From Aralia elata (Eukaryota > Streptophyta > Magnoliopsida > Apiales > Araliaceae): a stretch of 64,000 nt of DNA. The position numbers and the translations under genes were made by a program. Shown here piece after piece: positions 42,601 through 55,702 of the stretch (its first letter is position 1; every line of letters starts with the position of its first letter). The notes beneath the pieces were generated by a model. It worked only from the letters and a program-made list of their open reading frames with translations. It was not told where the DNA came from and made no database searches. Location: assembly GCA_034770075.1 (NCBI GenBank), contig CM068380.1, positions 87,008,112-87,072,111 of the forward strand, in the 5' to 3' direction.

Positions 42601-44966
42601 TTATTATTATATATATATATAAAATATTAAACATATCGTCAACGTATCATATCCTATTTTTTTGGGAAAATCCTGTGTCCCGTGTCCATACTGGTGTTTC
42701 ATAGATTATGACTAACGTATATATTTCTGTACTCCAGATAAAGATTAACTAGCGTATATCTTTCTTTACTCCAGATAAAGATTTAATGAAGACAGAATAT
42801 TAGATTTCCAATTCAACTGCCTCCATTGAAGTTCTTAGTTTCTTAGTACACTAACATAACACATTTGTTCTTCCAATATTTACATATTTCATAACAACAA
42901 ATGCTACACATATAATGCATTATCTAAAAGTAACACAAAAGTAAAGAATATGTAGATCCAATCCTTTCGATAGTATAAGCAACTGGTCATGCTAAATACG
43001 TAGAAATCACAGAACCCTGAAGAGCCTGAGGTCAACAGAAACTAACCATTAAATCATCTGTCTTATTTTCAGCATCAGAAGCTGCAGGAGCAACACTTCC
43101 AGTCATGGTTACATCTTGTGAAGTGGATTCTTGTTCCCCTCCTTTTTCCTGCTTTGAAGCTTCCTCTGCAGCCTTTTTAGCAGCTTCTTCTTGTCGTGCC
43201 CTCTCCTCTTCCATTGAAACTCGAAGAGCAAGAGCCAATTCAGGATCCACATTAGGATCCACGTCAAAATCGAAACCAGATACACCACCAGCTGCAGCCG
43301 CTGCAGCAGCTGCTGCAAACCCACTTCCACCCTCTCCATCACCAGTAAAGATAGGAGTACTGCCCAAGAAAATGGGAAGTTATAACCCAACTCCAAGTAA
43401 ATGAACTCTAGCAAATAATGATGAAGTGCAACTACCAACCTTATTAGCACATCAGAAAGAGCACTTGCACCAGGAGGAACATGAACAATGTGGCTGCTGT
43501 CATTATTATTTACAGCAGCAACCAGGGCCTCAAGCTTCTCTGTCTTTGCATCATCTTCCTCGCCAAAGTTAACAACATCAAGCGCAACACTGTTCTTTTT
43601 TAACTTCCTTCCGATCATCTCTAGTACCTTCTTATCATATTTAACAGGACTGGAAGCATAAAACTCACATTATAAGGATAAGGCATCAAACTACAATATG
43701 GAACCCCCCCCCCCAAAAAAAAAAAAACACACACACACACACACACACCAGGGAAAAAACATAAAGGGTACCTACCCTCCAGCAAATACAATAATTCTTT
43801 GTTGCTGCTTCTTGTTTTGGCGATGCTTGAGGGCTAACTGAGCTACTTGGATCCCTGCTGCCAAGTTCATCTCACCACCTATGTCCAAACCTGGATTAAC
43901 AAAGTATGTAACTTCAATAAATTGTCAACAAATAGGAAAATGATCAATGAAAGAGAAAGGAACCAATTCTGGCTGTATTAAATATCTGAAAAAAGGCATC
44001 AACTCATCAAGTCAACAGTGAAAAGGTAAGAAACAAACAATATCCTAATCAAAATCCATATATACTAGTACCAACTAAAAGAGCACAATTTTTTTGTGTT
44101 TTATAGGTCAGCTATGATTTGATTCATGTAGCACAAGTAGCATATACAATATACATCCCCATAAACGAAACATATTTTAATAACCAAACCCAAATCTGCA
44201 ATATTCAAAACTCCAACAGCATTACAAGTTTCCCTCTTTAATTTGCTTTTTTCTTCTCAAATGAGAAGGCAAATAACAATTCTATACATTCCAACCACCC
44301 CAGTACCTAATAATAACAAACCCTATATGTACCAGAAGTTAAATTTGCCAAAACTATCAGAAACAAAATCTCAAACTACTAAATAATTACTGCATAGAGA
44401 TAGAGCTAACCGTGCATGCAAGCTAAGATCTTTCCAAGATCGCTGGTGGGAGTGACTAGAACACGAACCCCTTTTCCCGCCATTGTTAATACTCCCACAG
44501 TATTCTCCGGGTTTGACTGTATACAAAATAAATAATACAAACAAATTCACATCAGAGTCATCAGACATAGACCCCAAATAATTCTAACTAGCAAACAGTC
44601 AAACACCCCAATGAAGTCTTTGAAACAAACAAAACAAAACTACAAATTTACCTCAAGTGCAAAACAAAACTACAAATTTATATAAACAAAACTATATATA
44701 GGTTTACCTGTGTTTTAGCCCCACATATTAGATTAACGGCGTCTGCTTGAGCTTGAAACCTAGTGGGCGAGTAATCACCATTGCGCATCCATTCGGAATT
44801 ATCGACACAGATCATTGTCGCCTGATATAGAACATAAAACAAACAACGGAAAATTATCGGTAAAAAAACCCTAGTTTGCTAAATAAGAAGTGTCATAGCA
44901 CATATGGAGAGAGGGTGCGGGGGGACGGATATGTATAGAATAGAAGGGACGAACCTCGAGCACCAT
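39665..44966 (-). CDS. RPN10: 26S proteasome regulatory subunit RPN10 (PSMD4), 403 aa
   Basis: Ubiquitin receptor of the 19S proteasome lid/base. Exons (minus): 44966-44955, 44821-44708, 44516-44411, 43890-43776, 43649-43440, 43359-43047, 42229-42106, 41535-41432, 41260-41192, 39709-39665; GT-AG, 1,212 bases, one frame. Residues 2-190 are the VWA domain (MICVDNSEWMRNGDYSPTR, NPENTVGVLTMAGK, GLDIGGEMNLAAGIQVAQLALKHRQ, IGRKLKKNSVALDVVNFGE). UIM1 is DPELALALRVSMEEER, UIM2 is ENALLQQALAMSVDD, and a third UIM-like stretch is DQDLALALQLSVQE. An Ala-rich linker (nine Ala) precedes UIM1. The C-terminus is a charged PEQKKDEDKDAENK. The first coding exon has only four codons. Introns 6 and 9 carry local tandem duplications. 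Confidence 0.96.
39793..39960. repeat. Tandem duplication of about 76 bp in the last RPN10 intron
   Basis: CTGCACTATATTATTTCAAC ... CAGCTACAATATTGAACTA occurs at 39793-39868 and again from 39869, the second copy with a short insertion (GCATGAACAAAATGCTT). Confidence 0.85.
42331..42785. repeat. Two local duplications in RPN10 intron 6
   Basis: An 84-bp-spaced pair (TAAGTTTATGATATAGCAGT ... TTGCTTTACTAT) at 42331-42396 and 42415-42489, and a 37-bp pair (CTAACGTATAT...ACTCCAGATAAAGATT) at 42711-42785. Confidence 0.7.
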
Positions 44967-46896
44967 GATCGGAGATTGAAGAAAAACGAACGAGATTGAG
45001 TGACGGAGTGATAGATGATGTATCTTTCTCTCTCTTCACCAATAGAAGAATAATTCCGGTTTACTTGGCTACTACTCTAGCCGATTAAAAATTACTAAGC
45101 AGCTACCTCAAATATGGGTGTTTTTCAACTTAAGCCCCCTTTCATTAAATATTTTTTCTTCTCCTGACCAAAGAAAATGTTTAATTATTGTTTTTCTATA
45201 TACCAGTAAGGTTGTAAAATGAACTACATAGTTCGGGTTTAATTCGTACTCACTTAACTAAAAGTTTAATTCTAGTTCGACTCGAGATATAAATAATTCA
45301 AATATAAACAAATTTTAAAATTCGATAAATTACTTGAACATATTCAAATTGTAATTTTCTATTAATAATCGGATCATATTCGCACGAAAAATTCAAACTG
45401 CTCAAACTAAGATCGTGGTCGACTCAGTAGTCAAATGAGCTTCAATCAAATCTTATTTCATAATCGATAAATTTTATGAACTAAATCTGAGCAACTCAAT
45501 ATTCGACCTGACTCGACAATAAATTTTATAAACCAAATCTGAACAACTCAATATTCGACTCGACATTCATTAAGTCCCCTATCTACTACGGTACTAGTCC
45601 ATATATTTAAGATTTGTTGCTATTTTACATATTAAAAAAATCATATATTCTAATAATAATTAAAATTATTTAAATTTACATCTTAAAAAATTATATCCAA
45701 GTGTCTACAAAAAATGGGTACAACTTTTATTGGAAAAATTTGTATGAAAATTGTTATTTTGAGAACATGTTAATTTTGCACGTCACCACTTGTATATATA
45801 AAATTGTTTTATATTATATATATGTGTGTGTGTATTATTACACTTGGGATAATTGATTTGGCAATCTTGAATTTAGTATATAATACCAAACATGGCAAAT
45901 TTGTGTGTTCTCTTATTTCTTAATTCGTCAAAGATAAAATTAAAAAGAGCAAAGGAAAATAAATACTTCATCCGTTCTAACATATAAAACTTAATTTGTA
46001 AAATATTTAAATTTGATGTTAGTTGACGTAAAATTTGAAAATAACAAATTTTGTAATTAATAATACGTTTATACATTTAAGAATACTTAAAGTTGTATTA
46101 ATTAAAAATCAAATCAATTCATAATAAATTTTATTGTAAAAATATATTGAATAGACTTCAAAAAGTATTAAAAAAAATGTGTTATAATTTTAAAATTTAC
46201 CAAATGGGTTTTCTTTGTTCATTATATGAAAACATGAGGAATTTTCCTTCATGCACACTATTAAAAAATGCAAAAAAAAAAAATGATTTTCCAACATCAG
46301 TGTTGAAATATGACCGAGGACAGATTGGCATTGTTGGAGAATGAACAAGAAAGAAGGCAAAGTAACAAGACAAGGACAATCCAAAAGATTGACCGTTGCG
46401 AGCTGGATCTTTACTTCTGTTGAAAGGTTAAATCGTTAACATTAGTTTCTCTTCCTTTATGATCTCATGGCCTTCTTCAAAAACTATCTTTTCTACGTAT
46501 CTATACTTTGAAAGAAGCCACTCATAAAGTCTCTCATTCATAACCAATTGTTTTGCTTGGAGAATCCACCATTATTCTGGTGGAAAAGTTTCAGCATTTA
46601 GAAGCCGAGTTACCAGTTATTTTGCTTAGAGAATCAAAATTGTTCCATCAATATTAATCCGTCGAACACACAGAGAGAGGGAGGGAGAGAAGGAGGGAGA
46701 GTTTTGCAAGCTTAGGGTGAACAAGCACTAGATTCAATATTAATTTTGTATTATTTCAAAATTTGCGAGAGCTGAAGTAAGACGGTGATATAAAAGAACA
46801 CATCATTAAATATGAATACCAACACAAAAGATCTAAGCTCAATCTTGTCATATGCCTTCACCTATAAAGTTCCATAGTTAGAGCACTTCGAGTTCT
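44967..46896. other. RPN10 promoter and intergenic region
   Basis: The RPN10 leader and promoter are right of 44967. A decayed repeat with iterated CTCGACTC/GAGCTTCAATC variants fills about 45220-45570, like that in the OPT intron. A lone Stowaway-type end (ACTTCATCCGTTCTAAC, 45965) has no partner. A purine-rich GAGGGAGAGA block is at 46672-46700. BCCP 3' UTR sequence is to the right. Confidence 0.45.
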
Positions 46897-49800
46897 TCAT
46901 GGCTCAATCACAAATAGGGGCTGCAATGAGTACAACATTTTTCAGTCAACTCACTTGGTGTTGAATTCATAAAACTTTGACAGTAGAAGAGAGGGGGAGA
47001 GAGAGAGAGGTATACTAACCAAGTCGACGCTAACTGGCTTCCCATCTTCTACAAGTATATCAACTACGGTTCCAGAATGATCCGACTGTCAAAAAAGAAT
47101 CAATTTATTATCCAAGGCAGGACAGCTGAGAAACTGTTGGTTTATATGTATGAGAGAGCACATGGGCATGAAGTGCGAGTAAAGTGGTTGATGGCACTAC
47201 AATTTGCTAAGATGCAAAGTATTCTATAAATATTTATAATCCAAGATCAAGATTTTAATATAGACTATCAATCAGATACTGCACCTATTCACTATCAAAA
47301 AGTGGAAGAATGGATGTTCTCTTTGTATGTACTTGTAATAATTCAGTCCCAAAGAGGGCGTCCTAATAGAGCTTCACCACATTCACCATATCCTAGGAAG
47401 CACAAACACCTTTATAAAGTCAACATGTCTGTGCAAGACATGTTGGATATGCACACTTGATAGACACTCTTTATGATGTGCCAGAGGCCCAGACACTTCT
47501 TTTGAGTTTTGATGTGTCCATATTTTTAAAATATAAGATTTTGTGTCAAGACTGTGCGACACTTGTGGACGCTAAAGATAATTTTCACTGTATCCGTAAA
47601 TTACTCTTCAAAATTCATCACATCAACAGCCGGTATCACTTCACATCAGTACATGCTTATAGATTGGAAAAAAAAAAAAACTAAGAATATTATGTGGACA
47701 TATTAGCAGAGGCTCATAATAGAATTTCTTTAATGAACTTTTTCTTTTCACCTTTTGATGTATTGATCAACCATCAGGAAAAAAATTAATAATTCTAAAC
47801 TTTAACACTATATATAATGAAGAAAAGAGCAAGAGACTTACTTCAATTTCATTCATCAGTTTCATGGCCTCAATGATGCATATTACCTGACCCTTTTGGA
47901 CCTTGTCTCCTACCTATATAGCAAAATTTACAAATCAGAGATATAGTAAAAGATCATGATAAACATTGTTTCATGCGAAAAGAATAGTGTTTTCCACGTG
48001 GGCTGCTAATAAGAGGTCCGTTGCAAATTCAACTAAGCCGATACTTGACTGCCTTTCAGGCAAACTGAATTCTATTTCAGTGATTATGGAACCACAGAAA
48101 GATTTTCATCAATGAGAATTAGATTCGACTGAAGTCAAGTAGAGTAAAAACAATGAGCAGAGGAAGAGAGACAGAATTTTGAAAATTTTCACAATAGTTA
48201 AGATATCAGAAGCAAACTCAGAGGTAAGCTACAGTGTGTGTGAGAGAGAACCAGAAACTATATGGAGAATTCCAATATATGTAAGGGATTAAACATTTTA
48301 AACGTTCAAGATAAGTTTGTCTTAGACAAGCCAAACTTGAATAATTATTGACTTTTTCAAGAATCCGAGTTAGTTTTATATTATTAGGCACATTGACATA
48401 CAAATAAAGAAATGGAAACAGTTACCTTCACAAAAGGTGGGGCTCCAGGTGCAGGACAGCGATACAATGTTCCCGCCATGGGGCATTTTAGTGGAGGATG
48501 GGATGACTTTGGCTTTTCAGTGGTAGGTGGTGCAGCCGAAACTGTAGGAGAGGCAACTGGACCAGCAGGAGCAGGAGCAGCCTGTGCTTGAGGAAGTTGA
48601 GATGGAACCATAGCTTGTGGAGAATGGGACTGCATCATAACATATGGAGCTGTAACCGGTGGCTGTGGTAAAGCTTCCTTTTTCCTTATAAGGACTTCAC
48701 AGTCCCGTTCCTTTAGCTGCAGCTCCATGATGTCTCTCGAATCCACAAGTCTGCCATGCAAAATAATAATTACTCCACAGCAAGGAAAAGAAAATTGTAC
48801 AAGTTCAAATTTAATATATACTCGGTACTCTGCCCACATAAAACAAAACACAGTGTCTATACAGATGAAGGAAATTAACGCACTCTACAAGATCTGCAAC
48901 TTGATTCATAAATGCTGAAATGGATGATGCATCAGGAATGGAGTTTAGAGAAGCAGATTTCTCGGTTGATTCCTCTGACTTTGTCTCTGGAACTGGTATA
49001 GAATTTTTTGACTTCTCAATAGCAACCTTAGATGAGGAGAGTGAATACTCAGATTCGGACCAAAGGTCTTAAACTCACAAAAAAAAAACACACCAAAAAC
49101 AGTAAGGTTGGAAAGAAGAAGAGAGAGGAGTGCAAGGATAGTTGACACTAATGTTAAGCTTACCTCATTCAGCTGAGAAGACACCCTAAGAACTTCATAC
49201 TGGTTCCGGTTAGATGCCTAAAAGAAAGTTAAAACAATTTGCAGGAGGGCCGAAAATATTAAAAAAAAAAGGAATCAGAAAAAATGATCATAAACCAAAT
49301 AGCACATGACGCCTTTCAGAGGCAGAGGAATAAAGCACAAGCACTTAATTGGACAGAATTACGACGTGCCTCTTAATTTCATGCTTTTTCAATTGGTATT
49401 ACAAAATTCTGTAATATGCATGAAATGAGGGCAATTATGAGAGTATACAATTCTTGTGATTTAGTAGAAAGAATACAAAATTTATGAAATCCCAAAGTTT
49501 ATCAGATCCCACCTCTCAGTTCCTGCAAAGAGAGAACACCTACAAAACTTTATCCACTTCCCAAGCAAATCTACTTTCCATACCAGTAAGAACCTTTAAT
49601 AGGCTGGTAAATACAAGTAAAACTTGTACATGGGCAAAAGGTCAAAAATCTCAGAGTCAGATCTAAATTTTACTGAAATGCAGGCATCCAAGCTGTCAGC
49701 ATTTTAAACCAGATAACTGGTATCGCAACGAAATTTCGAGATGAAAATAGACCATTGCATACATTTAATAATAATGCATTCCTCAATGGTGCTATAGTCA

Positions 49801-50368
49801 CATTACTTTTATTTATTTATTTTTTTAAAAACACAGTACACTTGAAATGACATAAAGTAAGGTATTACATGTAAACAATAAATGAAGGCTTTATTCACTA
49901 TAAACAGTAACTCAACTGGGTGCTCATTAACATGGACAAAATATTGAAACTTTTCAAATGGACTGGCATTAACTACTATTGAAAAATAAAAAAGTAAAGA
50001 ATAATGTTAATATAAATGAAATTCACGAGAAAATTGATCAATGGGTCACAGGCAAGGCAAATAGAAAAAAATTGGATCAAACAGCCATTCCTCGAGTTGA
50101 AATTAGCAGAATATGCTATAAAAACACATATTAGAGTTAGAGAGCAAAGATGTGACCAATCCATGTATATATATAATGTTCAAGAATAATTAAAAGAAAC
50201 CTGAAATCCAAGAATGGCAGAGTTATCTAGGGAAGATCCAGCTAGCAATGCTCGATTCGACTTGGAATCCGATCGAAAAGAAATAGAAGAGTGGCGTTGC
50301 TTCGAATTAGGCTGCAAAGTCCCCAATGAAGCAGAAATCTTAGGGCAAGGAACAGAGAAAGAGGCCAT
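46897..50368 (-). CDS. BCCP: Biotin carboxyl carrier protein of plastid acetyl-CoA carboxylase, 283 aa
   Basis: Carries biotin between the carboxylase and carboxyltransferase of heteromeric plastid ACCase, the committed step of fatty acid synthesis. Exons (minus): 50368-50201, 49217-49164, 49026-48884, 48750-48426, 47913-47842, 47085-47020, 46920-46897; GT-AG, 852 bases in frame. Residues 1 to about 75 are a Ser-rich transit peptide (MASFSVPCPKISASLGTLQP). The middle has MNQVADLVELVDSRDIMELQL, then a Pro/Ala-rich hinge. The C-terminal biotinyl domain has CPMAGTLYRCPAPGAPPFVK, VGDKVQKGQVICIIEAMKLM with the biotin-accepting Lys, and ends VDLPLFVIEP. The last exon has only eight codons. The gene appears intact. 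Confidence 0.96.
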
Positions 50369-51325
50369 GGATCTCGATCGAGAAGTGAGAGAATGATCAC
50401 GATTAGGAGAGAGAAAATGAAGGCTTCGTAAGGGAGAAGGGGCGATTTAATCAATGGGAAGTAGTAATTCAGTGAGGTGTTTTAGGTAGAGGCGATACGC
50501 ACGAGGCCAAAGGGACCGACCGCTGTGTTCCTCGTTGGAACAAAAGGGTTTAGGGAGAGAGAAAAATAGAGTATTCAATTCTTTCCCTCCTGCCTCCATG
50601 CGGTGGTTTAACGAACTGTACCCCACTGACTCAGTTGGGACTCGACTCGACCAGGGTTAGAATTGGTTAACTATTGGAGTACAATTTATTGTATATCTCA
50701 TCCTTTATTTTTATCTTATTTTCAAAATATTCCGTCCGATTGACAAAAGTAGCATTTTAATTTTTGAGGCCAAATTGCAAAAGCTAAAATTTAAATGTGA
50801 ATTTATTTATAGAAAATTGTTATTTTTATAAAAAAAAAATTGATAATTTCACAAGTTCATACTACCACGAATGTCGGTCACATTTACTATTCATGCGAAG
50901 GGAGTTTTGTGGTACTCTCAAATTTTCTTGTAAAAATATTAATTCCTTATTTATACTCTTAAAAAAATTAAATTTATAATTGATTGTTATTTTTATATAA
51001 TTTATACTTTATACTGTTCGTTGTTGTATTGATAAAAATATAATTCATTTATGCAAATTATAACTTAAGATTTTGTGAATAAATTTTAAAAATTAAAAAT
51101 ATAAGTATGATTCTTTTTTTATAAAATTGACAGTGTTTTTTTTAATATATTCATTTTAACGTGAAAAATATTTTGATAATACTCCTATTTTAAATATAAA
51201 GAGTAAAATGATACGTAAAACTAAGTATAAGTATGTCATTTGATTAAAAACGCTAACTTCTAATTTTTATATTTTGTTTTATTAAATAACTTAACCCCAC
51301 TAAAATTAGGTTTTACTTTTACGTA

Positions 51326-51583
51326 TTCCATCCGTCCCAAATTAATTGCATTTTTAAAACTTTTTAAAGTCAAATTGACTATTTTTAAAACTAATTTTTT
51401 TACTATTTTTGCTAACATATAGGTGAAGATATTATAATCAAAAGAAAGTATATACAATTTATTACTGATTTCAATTTTTATAATTTTAGAAATATATTTA
51501 TATATATTTAATTATTAATTTTAAAAATAGTTAATTTGACTTTAAAAATTTTTAGAAAAACAAATAATTTGGGACGGAGGGAG
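51326..51583. mobile_element. Stowaway-like MITE, 258 bp, reverse-oriented sibling of the 4630 copy
   Basis: Left end TTCCATCCGTCCCAAATTAA, right end GGGACGGAGGGAG, flanked by TA (51324-51325, 51584-51585). Its interior matches the reverse complement of 4630-4887 (for example GCTAACATATAGGTGAAGAT against ATCTTCACCTATATGTTAGC), and the length is the same. Confidence 0.9.
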
Positions 51584-51965
51584 TACATGATAATTTGGAG
51601 AGTTGGAGTTTACAAATCGATACTAGTGTAAAATCCTTGTTCTTTGTAGTACTTTTTTTTTTGGTATAATGTAATCCGCACATAATTGTTATTAGTATTA
51701 TATCAATTAGTTGACATAGCACACACTTTGTCTTCTTTAAAAGAAATTTAAAAAAATATATTAAAAGATTGAAGGTAAGAGATAATGGGAGAGAAAAAAA
51801 ATATATAAGTGTTTAAATGGAAAAAATAAAAAATAAAAAAAATTCATTATTTTGTTTACACTAAATTAACGGTCAACTTTTTTATTTTGCTTTATTATAT
51901 AAATTTGTATTACTAGTCTAATAATTACATAACACATATTTGTATCAACTGAATAATTTAGTTAT

Positions 51966-52041
51966 CAATTTTTCACCTATATGAAAAAGGGCAAAGAAGA
52001 TAACAATTTTTCACCTATATGAAAAAGGGCAAAGAAGATAA
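51966..52041. repeat. Perfect 38-bp tandem duplication
   Basis: CAATTTTTCACCTATATGAA... ...GGCAAAGAAGATAA at 51966-52003 and 52004-52041 are identical by eye, about 370 bp upstream of the eS19 start. Confidence 0.9.
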
Positions 52042-52203
52042 AATTTCCCAAAAAATGGGTATAAATCAAAATCAGCTCTTATTACTTCAATTTGAATTAT
52101 TCATTTGTTCGAATAATTAAACTAGTAGCTGAATTAATCGTGATTAAAAAAAAACGTAAACTAGTAGCTGAATTAGGTTTTGTAAAAAAGCCAAACTTTG
52201 GAT

Positions 52204-52380
52204 TGGGCCGGGTTTAAGTTTATCTATCTTTTACAACTGGGCGACTTGGGCTTTTAAGCCTCACTAAAACACTGCCCAAAGCAAAGAAGAGTATAAACCC
52301 TAGCCTCCCTCTATATCTGTTCTTCTCTTGCAAAGTCGAAGGACGCTGCCGACTGAGGAGATTTGAGAGAGAAACCCTAG
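52204..52380 (+). promoter_or_regulatory. eS19 promoter: site II and telo-box motifs
   Basis: TGGGCC (52204-52209) and TGGGCT (52247-52252) are site II-type elements; AAACCCTAG telo-boxes are at 52295-52303 and 52372-52380. This pairing is typical of plant ribosomal protein genes and links expression to cell proliferation. Confidence 0.8.
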
Positions 52381-52411
52381 CTAAGAGATCATCTTCGGCA
52401 GCAGTGAAGAA

Positions 52412-55400
52412 ATGGAGACAGCTAGAACCGTCAAAGATGTTTCGCCCCATGAGTTCGTCAAGGCTTACGCCGCTCATCTCAAGCGGTCCGGGAAGGTTTC
52501 TTTCTCCCCTATTGTACTACTGTTTAAATTGTATTAATGTATTACCATGGAGATCTAAGTTTAGATTATTAGTATTTTTCAATAGAACTGCTTTTCTTAA
52601 TTTCGACTTCCATTGCTGTCGTGTTTCATTTACATTTGGTGCTGATGTTTTTCAACTCGTATTTATTCGCATGATCTGAGTTTATGTCAGTTGTTTGTAT
52701 TTAATTACGCCAATGTTTCTGATAATTTATACATGCATTTGTTAACTTTTTTGTTTCCAGTACTTATCTGTTGCCTTAATGTGTTGTGTTATGTATTTTA
52801 GCAGAAAGCTCCTTTCATTTGTTATTTCATTAGTCTTCTCTATCGTTTGTATTCATTCCTGTTGATATAATCTAGTTTAAATTTTATATCCTTCCCAGCT
52901 TGTTTTTTTAAGATCAATGAGAGTTTAAACGATGTTAGGGAATTCAGCTGATACATTTATGCTAGTCCACTTTATTTTCGCATAGGAGATCACTTTAGCC
53001 CCCAGAGAACGAAGGTTGGCTGGTTGGGGTGGGTGCTATTAATGTTTTGATTGACTTCCAAATTTCAAAACACATATTAAGAATTTTATTTAATGCTACA
53101 CCTTCGCATTTTGAAGTCTATAGCATAGTTTGCAGTAATCCTTGGGTTATTTTTTAGTATTTTGCTTTCGTATATTTTTGTTTTACTCATTTTTATGTCA
53201 TATCTCTCACTTATTGGAGTATTTCTTCTTAAAAATTCGAGTCTTTACTACTGGTACTCATATTTTTTGCTTCTCTCTGAGATTACTTTCTGAAATGAGT
53301 TCTGTTCCAACTATATATGGCATTTTTTTGTTGTTTGGGAGGTATGCTTTTGTATAGATTGATTGATCGTAATTCTTGTATAACTTATATATACTAAGGA
53401 TTTCTCTCACTGCTTGGCACTTTAGTCTTAATTCTCTCTTTATTGAGGGATCCAGCGATCTTTATTTTAAAATTTGTTCCATAAGAAGCAATGTGTACTG
53501 TTGTGAAATATTGTAGCAGCATATATTGTTCCTGATCTACCTTGTTCCTCTATAAATGATGTTCACAATGTTCTCTAACCTTGTCTTGGAGGACTTTTTA
53601 ACTGTCTATCACAGTAGTAGGTACAAATGCAATGTCATTTAAATTGTTATTCTAGTTCGATGTATGATATTTGACAACAGAGAGGACATCAAGTTCTTTT
53701 TTTGTGAATGAGTTGGATTAGGTGCTCATAAACTCGCGCTAAATACTTGTTATGAGAGCAACACCACTTGTTCTCTATATTGTCTGAGCTTTCAGTTAAG
53801 TTGAGATGTAACATCTTGACTTAAAAATACATATAACAATTTCTTGGCACTCGTATTAAATTTTTACTAGCAACATCAATGCTAAATACACAATTAGTCT
53901 GAATATACTTGTGTGAAAAAAACAAATAAACTAGCATACATTATTATGATATTCTTTTGATTTTTGTTATTGATTATGATGGATCTGTTGTATTTAATCT
54001 TACTGTTTGCCACATTTTTCAACAGATGGAGCTTCCACATTGGACCGATATAGTCAAGACTGGTACTTTCAAGGAGCTTGCGCCCTATGACCCTGATTGG
54101 TATTATATTAGAGCTGGTATGTTGGTTCTTCTGGGACAATAACCAAACACGGACACATTTATATTGTGTTTCTATTATCTGTCTTTTGCTTATTTCTCTT
54201 TTATGTAACTTATGGCAGCATCAATGGCAAGGAAAATCTATTTGAGGGGAGGAATTGGTGTTGGTGCATTCAGGAGGATATATGGTGGACGCAAGAGGAA
54301 TGGCAGTGCCCCACCACATTTCTGCAAGAGCAGTGGGGGTGTTGCCCGTCACATTCTTCAGCAATTGCAAAACATGAACATCGTTGACTTTGACTCTAAG
54401 GGGTGAGTGCCTTGTTTTTATAATGATTTATTATGTGAATTATAGCACAGCTTAGGTTGCCATTCTCATTGTTAATTAGCCATATGTAGTGCATCTGTTT
54501 TCAGATGGAAACACATGTTTTCTGGTAAATATAGTAGCCATTCCTAGTAGGTTGTATGCGAGAAAAATTATAATTGCCTAATTGTTAGGTTTTCCATGTA
54601 ATAGCTGTTGTTTACAGAGTATTTATGCTTACGGTGAACAATTGAAGAAGTGTTCTCTATGTTTTTCCTTGACATGGGATTAAGGATTTACAGATCGATT
54701 ATGTTTACTGTCAACAATTGAAGGATATAAGAACTGTTGGCCTCAATTTTATTTTTGTTGTTGACTAAAGCAACTTTCACCTTCTCTTTTTATTTGGGAG
54801 ATTGAGATGATAATTCCCCTTGAATCACTACAAATTGAAAATCAGTTAAAAGGAACTCTGAAATAATTTAAAGAGTACTACTCTGAAATAATGCAAAGAG
54901 TGCGTATACTTCTATAATATGTGGACATTTATTTGTGAGATTGAGATGATAATTCCCTTTGAAGCACTACATATTGGAGATCCATCCCTACTGAGGGAGC
55001 TAGTCTGAAATAATGAAATAGTATGTTAACTTCTAAAGTTGCTCGTATTGAAACTGTTGTTTTTAGGTTGTTGAGGTGCGACAAGTTATCTATCTATTCT
55101 TTAAATGAATAGGATTAATTGTACTAATTTAAAATTGTAGTTAAAATAGGGGACAGGTTTAGTATTATTACTATTATTGTTTCATCAAGTGAACTCATCA
55201 GCTCTCTAAATTCTATTAAGAAGTATGCTAAAAGAAAGAGTAAGATAACTGAAAACATTTATTCTCCCACATTATTATTTTTTCAATAATTGTAGTACAA
55301 GTATATATATTTTTATGGTGTTTGGCAACTAATTAATTTTCTCGTTAAAAGAGTTGATGGGCTTACCTTTTAGTACTTCTTCTTAATAATGTTAATAATA

Positions 55401-55702
55401 ATACTTAATAATAATAAGATCATTACGAAATAATAAGTGTTATGATTCCCCTCTCTTTTTTTAAATCACTAAATCATTGCTTTCCTTACCAACAACATAC
55501 TATAGTTAAAACGCTTGTAATATTAATATATCCCATTATTATTATTTCATAAAAAGCTAGAGTTTTATACTGAATTGTCTGACGAGATGACATTTTTCTT
55601 ACAAAATTTACACTGTTCTTGTGCAACAGAGGGCGAAAGATCACATCCAGTGGACAGCGGGATCTTGATCAAGTTGCTGGAAGGATTGTGGTTACTCCTT
55701 GA
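52412..55702 (+). CDS. RPS19: 40S ribosomal protein eS19, 143 aa
   Basis: Structural protein of the small cytosolic ribosomal subunit, needed for pre-18S rRNA maturation. Exons: 52412-52495, 54026-54116, 54219-54402, 55630-55702; GT-AG, 432 bases in frame. Full family length. Conserved blocks are VKDVSPHEFVKAYAAHLKRSGK, MELPHWTDIVKTGTFKELAPYDPDWYYIRAAS, MARKIYLRGGIGVGAFRRIYGG, GVARHILQQL and GRKITSSGQRDLDQVAGRIV. Intron 1 is long (1,530 bp), and intron 3 is 1,227 bp and AT-rich. Intact. Confidence 0.97.

Larger units (their letters stand above)
50369..52203. other. Divergent intergenic region, BCCP to eS19
   Basis: BCCP leader and promoter to about 50700, then AT-rich DNA with a Stowaway-like MITE (51326-51583), a 38-bp tandem duplication (51966-52041) and a doubled AAACTAGTAGCTGAATTA (52120-52175). 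No gene is seen. Confidence 0.55.

Noticed and set aside
43105..43404. Plus-strand ORF with poly-Ala over RPN10
   Set aside because: Antisense shadow of the Ala-rich RPN10 exon 6.
45965..46210. Possible Stowaway MITE starting CTTCATCCGTTC
   Set aside because: No matching inverted end or TA duplication on the right; at best a truncated remnant.
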